The notes under the pieces were generated by a model, which did no database searches, was not told the DNA's origin, and saw nothing but the letters and a program-made list of their open reading frames with translations. Shown here piece by piece: positions 60,457 through 64,000 of a DNA stretch of 64,000 nt. Origin of the DNA: Portulaca oleracea (lineage: Eukaryota > Streptophyta > Magnoliopsida > Caryophyllales > Portulacaceae); the NCBI GenBank assembly GCA_029582165.1, contig CM055889.1, forward strand, positions 11,476,841 to 11,540,840, written 5' to 3'. Position 1 is the first letter of the stretch. Each line of letters starts with the position of its first letter. The translations under genes were made by a program, and so were the position numbers.

Positions 60457-61809
60457 CGCATACCCGAGTCTGAATAACATAAACGACAGGTAAACACATA
60501 AAACAACTTGTTCATCTGGCCAAGTTACAGCAAATGGCAAAACTACTACTTATATAGTCTGCACCATTAAAATCTTCCAAAAAGGAACACAAAGAAAGCA
60601 GATATATATGGGCGCTTACATTAGGGGAAAACAAGATGAAATTTCTGACCTGGCATAAAGAAGTATTCTGATGACGAGATTAGAGAAACCAGATTTTCGC
60701 TTGCGATGTCCTTCCTCTTATGTGTGACTATGGCGGTATGTCCTAAGGATAAGGATAGGGACTCAGATGAATAATGTCAGACTTCAATGTCACAATTTAC
60801 TTATCAAGAAGGAATACTCACTTTATGTTCAAATACCTATAAACGTTTTCCATTAACATCTGCAAATGAGGCAAGCAAACATGTGAGCAGCAGCACCAGT
60901 AGAAAGGCTATAAGCTTCTGAAGGTCATTGCATTTCAGAGATCACAATCAATGATAATTCCTCAGTTCTGCCAACTGTCTTACAATTTCTCAATATGTTT
61001 TCTTCCTACAGCGCTCCCGATGCTGTTAACCTCTATGCTCCATGCCAAGGGAAAACCATAACAATCAAATCAAAAGGGAAAGACAGTGTTTACCAGCGTC
61101 CATTTCACATCTACATTTTCTTTTAGGTTTCAACAACTTGCATTTTTCCATGGAAAACATTGCACTGACTGCTTTTATCCTAGTACGACAAAAGATCAAC
61201 ATAGAAAAAGCCACTACAGGATAAGCAGCCTCAGAATAGATGATAGAGAGAACGCTCCGTAGTTGTTACGGACATGATAAGGGACGGTCATGGAGTGTCA
61301 AGTGGTGCATTATGTTTAGTATCACTAAGCTAAGTTTTCTGCTCTCTCCTCTTCTTACCACCCTCTCAGATGATGGGGATTTACCAAAAAAACAAGGCAT
61401 TTAGGTACTCACATACCATGCCCAACAGTTTATCTGCACGCACCGTTTGCTGCCAAATACACCAAATACAACTATACAAGTAAGCTTCAAAGGATGAGAT
61501 TAAGAGTGATGTGATACAGCACATGCCACAACTGAAATGAGCAGGGATAAGAAGATACAATAACTTATGTCTAAACCTATAGTATGGATCATCCAAAGTA
61601 AATGGATGGGTGTGAATCAAGATATTCAAGGAAAATTTTGAGTTCCCGACCCTTTTTGAATCAAAACAGCTAACATTGAGCTAAAGCTAGCAATCTAACA
61701 TATCTGAAAAATGGGTATAATTCCACTAATCTTATACAGCTACCACAGAAAAAAAGACAATAATACCATTGTATTCAGGTGAAAAACATATCAAGTTGAA
61801 AGCAAACTC
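60457..61809. other. 3' flank of the PPR gene, no coding motif
   Basis: No reading frame with a recognisable domain on either strand; probably long 3' UTR and intergenic DNA. Confidence 0.4.
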
Positions 61810-63549
61810 TCAAGCACTTAAAGAATGATCATTGTAATTAGTTTCAACCCAGCTGCTGGCTTGCTCCTTTGTAGCACATCTTTGATTCATGAGCTGTCTT
61901 GTCCTTTCCACAGCCTCCCAATTTCCGGATGCAGCATATATGCTTGACAATAATAAATATGGAGCAGAAGAGTGTGGTTCCAGTTGTATAAGGCGTTCAG
62001 CTGCTTGCTTTCCTAAGTTGGCACTGCCATGAATTTGACAAACACCCACTAATGCCTTCCATATCCTATCACCATCATTACACGGCATCTTCTCCAATTG
62101 TTTCATCAACTCATCAAAAGATCCAGATCTACCTAGGAGATCAATTAAGCATGCAAAATGCTCTTCGTCAGGAGGAATTCCGTGATCATTAGACATACGT
62201 TTAAAAAGTGCTAATCCCTTGTCCACTAGACCTGAATGACTACATGCTGTGAGAATGATGACATATGTCACTCTATTTGGTTCTACTCCTTGAAGAACCA
62301 TTTCATCAAATACTTTGATTGCTTCTTCACCATAACCATGCTGTGCGAAGGCAGCTAGCATGGGGTTCCACGAGATGACATCTTGCTTGTTAGCCATCAG
62401 GGAAAAAACCAGTTGGCAAAGCTTTAAGCTTCCACATTTTGAATACATATCAATAAGAGAGCTCACAACTATGGTGTTTGGTCTGAAATGAGTCCGAATC
62501 ATATAAGCATGGATCTGTTTTCCATGCTTTAATGAAGCAAGGGTTGCACAAGCACAAAGACAACTGCTGAAAGTGAACTGATCAGGTCTAATACGAAAAA
62601 CCATCATTTTCCTAAAAGTATCAAACGCAGCATGCCCTAAATTATTCCGAGCATAACCAGAAACCAAAGCGGTCCAGGAAACTGGATTCTTTGAAGGCAT
62701 TACATCAAACAAATCTTGAGCTGATTTCATATCTCCCCATTTGGCATACCCTGAAATTAATGCTGTCCAAGTAGGAATATCCCTGGTTTGCATCTCATCA
62801 AACAACCTCCTAGCATCAAGCATCTCTGCGCATTTAGCATAACCATCCAGAATTGAGCTTGAAAGAACCACGTTTTGATTAAACCCAGCTACCAGAGCCT
62901 GACAATGAACCTGCCTGATTAATGCAAGATCCTTCAATTTGATCCCAATGGTCAAGACACCAGCGAAGCTAAACGCATTGTATCCTATAGATGCCTTTCT
63001 AAACTCGTTATAAAACCTCAATGCTTCACCATGATCTCCCACTTGCGCATACCCAATCACCATAGTATTCCACGAAACAACATCCCTTTCACTCATTTTA
63101 TCAAACAATCTCCTGGCTGCATTAAGCATGCCCAGTTTAGTATACCCAGAAAGGGCATTATTCCAACTGTACAAATTTCTAACAGACATTTTATCAAACA
63201 CCTTGCGTGCCTCAACATGGTCGCCGCATTCAAAGTACATATGCATAAGATGATTGGAAACTAAAGTACTGGGGTGCTTCGTACCAGTTAACTTCAAATG
63301 AAGATGGACCCATTTGCCCTCTTTAAGTGATCTGGTCTTCGCACACTGACCCAACAAAAATGACAGCGTTTGAGAGTCCAAGCGCAGGCCTTTCCGAGCT
63401 AAGATTCTCAGAGAATCGACAGCTTCCGAAAGCTTCCCTCTGTAGCAAAGATCAATGACAGATTGAACTATACAAGGACGCTTGATTTGTGCTCTGGGCT
63501 TGGGTCGAAACTGAGAGGCGACATAATTTGGAACAGAGAAAGAGGGCAT
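61810..63549 (-). CDS. Pentatricopeptide repeat (PPR) protein, PLS class, E subgroup
   Basis: Single-exon gene of 579 residues, as usual for plant PPR genes. These proteins bind organellar RNA in chloroplasts or mitochondria and take part in editing, splicing or stability. About a dozen repeats are visible, e.g. RNLYSWNNALSGYTKLGMLN, DVVSWNTMVIGYAQVGDHGE, NPVSWTALVSGYARNNLG and DVISWNPMLAAFAQHGYGEE. The E motif follows (DRIWKALVGVCQIHGSANLG, APYLLLSSIYAASGNW, SSWVE) and the protein ends 10 residues later, so there is no DYW deaminase domain. If it edits RNA it would need a DYW partner. From memory it resembles Arabidopsis At2g21090 (PCMP-E48), a close neighbour of FIO1 there. No frameshift seen. 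Confidence 0.93.
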   Translation of the reverse strand: MPSFSVPNYVASQFRPKPRAQIKRPCIVQSVIDLCYRGKLSEAVDSLRILARKGLRLDSQTLSFLLGQCAKTRSLKEGKWVHLHLKLTGTKHPSTLVSNHLMHMYFECGDHVEARKVFDKMSVRNLYSWNNALSGYTKLGMLNAARRLFDKMSERDVVSWNTMVIGYAQVGDHGEALRFYNEFRKASIGYNAFSFAGVLTIGIKLKDLALIRQVHCQALVAGFNQNVVLSSSILDGYAKCAEMLDARRLFDEMQTRDIPTWTALISGYAKWGDMKSAQDLFDVMPSKNPVSWTALVSGYARNNLGHAAFDTFRKMMVFRIRPDQFTFSSCLCACATLASLKHGKQIHAYMIRTHFRPNTIVVSSLIDMYSKCGSLKLCQLVFSLMANKQDVISWNPMLAAFAQHGYGEEAIKVFDEMVLQGVEPNRVTYVIILTACSHSGLVDKGLALFKRMSNDHGIPPDEEHFACLIDLLGRSGSFDELMKQLEKMPCNDGDRIWKALVGVCQIHGSANLGKQAAERLIQLEPHSSAPYLLLSSIYAASGNWEAVERTRQLMNQRCATKEQASSWVETNYNDHSLSA

Positions 63550-64000
63550 TGCATAACGAACACCATGTCAAGCTGGTGTCTTTCGGCTATGCATCTGATT
63601 ACTAAAGGCGAAATACATGTTCGGAATACTATACTCCGATGGTACCGCCGGCAAAGGCTAATTAGGGCACCGGCGGCAAAAAGATTCCGACGTATTGTTC
63701 ATCTTTGTAGACTAGATCAAACTTTGATGGTGGTGTTCGCGAAATGGTCAGATTCACGTGGATTTACTAGTCCAACTCAAGTCTATAGGTTTGGGTCTCG
63801 TTTTAGGACTATGAAAAGCCCAGCAAATCTACTTTAGTGCTCCTGTCGTATTATGGATTTATTGGACCTAAATCGTAATTCGTGAGACTACAAGAATAGT
63901 GTTCTGTCTCCATTGCAAAAAGAAAAGGGTTATTGACCATGAAGGACGGTCCAGTGTGACGCCAAGTCGCCCTTATTTGCGATTAAACATGGTACAAATG
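63550..64000. promoter_or_regulatory. Upstream region of the PPR gene
   Basis: Promoter and leader of the PPR gene. The plus-strand frame here has no recognisable motif. TTATTGACCATGAAGGA near 63930 resembles TTATTGACCATGAAAGA at about 32689, a short dispersed repeat. Confidence 0.35.

Noticed and set aside
63463..63837. 124-residue plus-strand frame
   Set aside because: Overlaps the PPR start and its promoter antisense; no motif.

Overview
This is nuclear DNA from a flowering plant, most likely a eudicot. The genes have spliced plant gene structures. The rest is AT-rich and crowded with plant transposons: Ty1/copia and other LTR pieces, Mutator-like elements (MULEs), Helitrons, Stowaway MITEs and one LINE relic. 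Nothing in the sequence fixes the species.

Left third (1-21.9 kb). A copia retrotransposon end (1-688) abuts the 3' end of a complete MADS-box gene on the minus strand (754-20944). I reassembled it by eye into 7 coding exons (182, 79, 65, 100, 42, 42 and 171 bp), which give an uninterrupted 226-residue protein of the SVP/AGL24 (StMADS11) clade. Its first intron is 18.2 kb and acts as a trap for mobile DNA: a copia relic, MULE-type MITEs, a short non-autonomous LTR element with a solo LTR inside it, a tandemly duplicated TIR element, a Pack-MULE carrying a broken PPR gene fragment, a LINE relic and several MITEs.

Middle (22-52 kb). There is no intact host gene here. A Helitron (22.8-24.1 kb) is followed by a degenerate MULE (26.6-31.8 kb), a large inverted duplication with nested insertions (33.1-35.8 kb), and a structurally complete 9.3-kb MULE (39859-49174) with 121-bp terminal inverted repeats and a near-perfect target-site duplication. 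Both MULEs carry, convergent to a mudrA-type transposase, a second small gene on the opposite strand encoding a GRF-type zinc finger plus coiled coil. This layout resembles maize mudrA/mudrB and is the most interesting signal in the window. Both transposase genes are broken, and both have lost the same catalytic aspartate. The 9.3-kb MULE also carries a 3.7-kb solo-LTR-like insertion between its two genes. It may itself sit inside a CACTA element.

Right (52.8-64 kb). Three intact host genes: the METTL16-type RNA m6A methyltransferase FIO1 (plus strand, 8 exons, 521 aa), a single-exon PLC-like phosphodiesterase with an N-myristoylation motif (minus strand), and a single-exon E-type PPR protein (minus strand). 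FIO1 and SVP-type proteins both act in flowering-time control in Arabidopsis, but nothing in the sequence ties these two genes together functionally.
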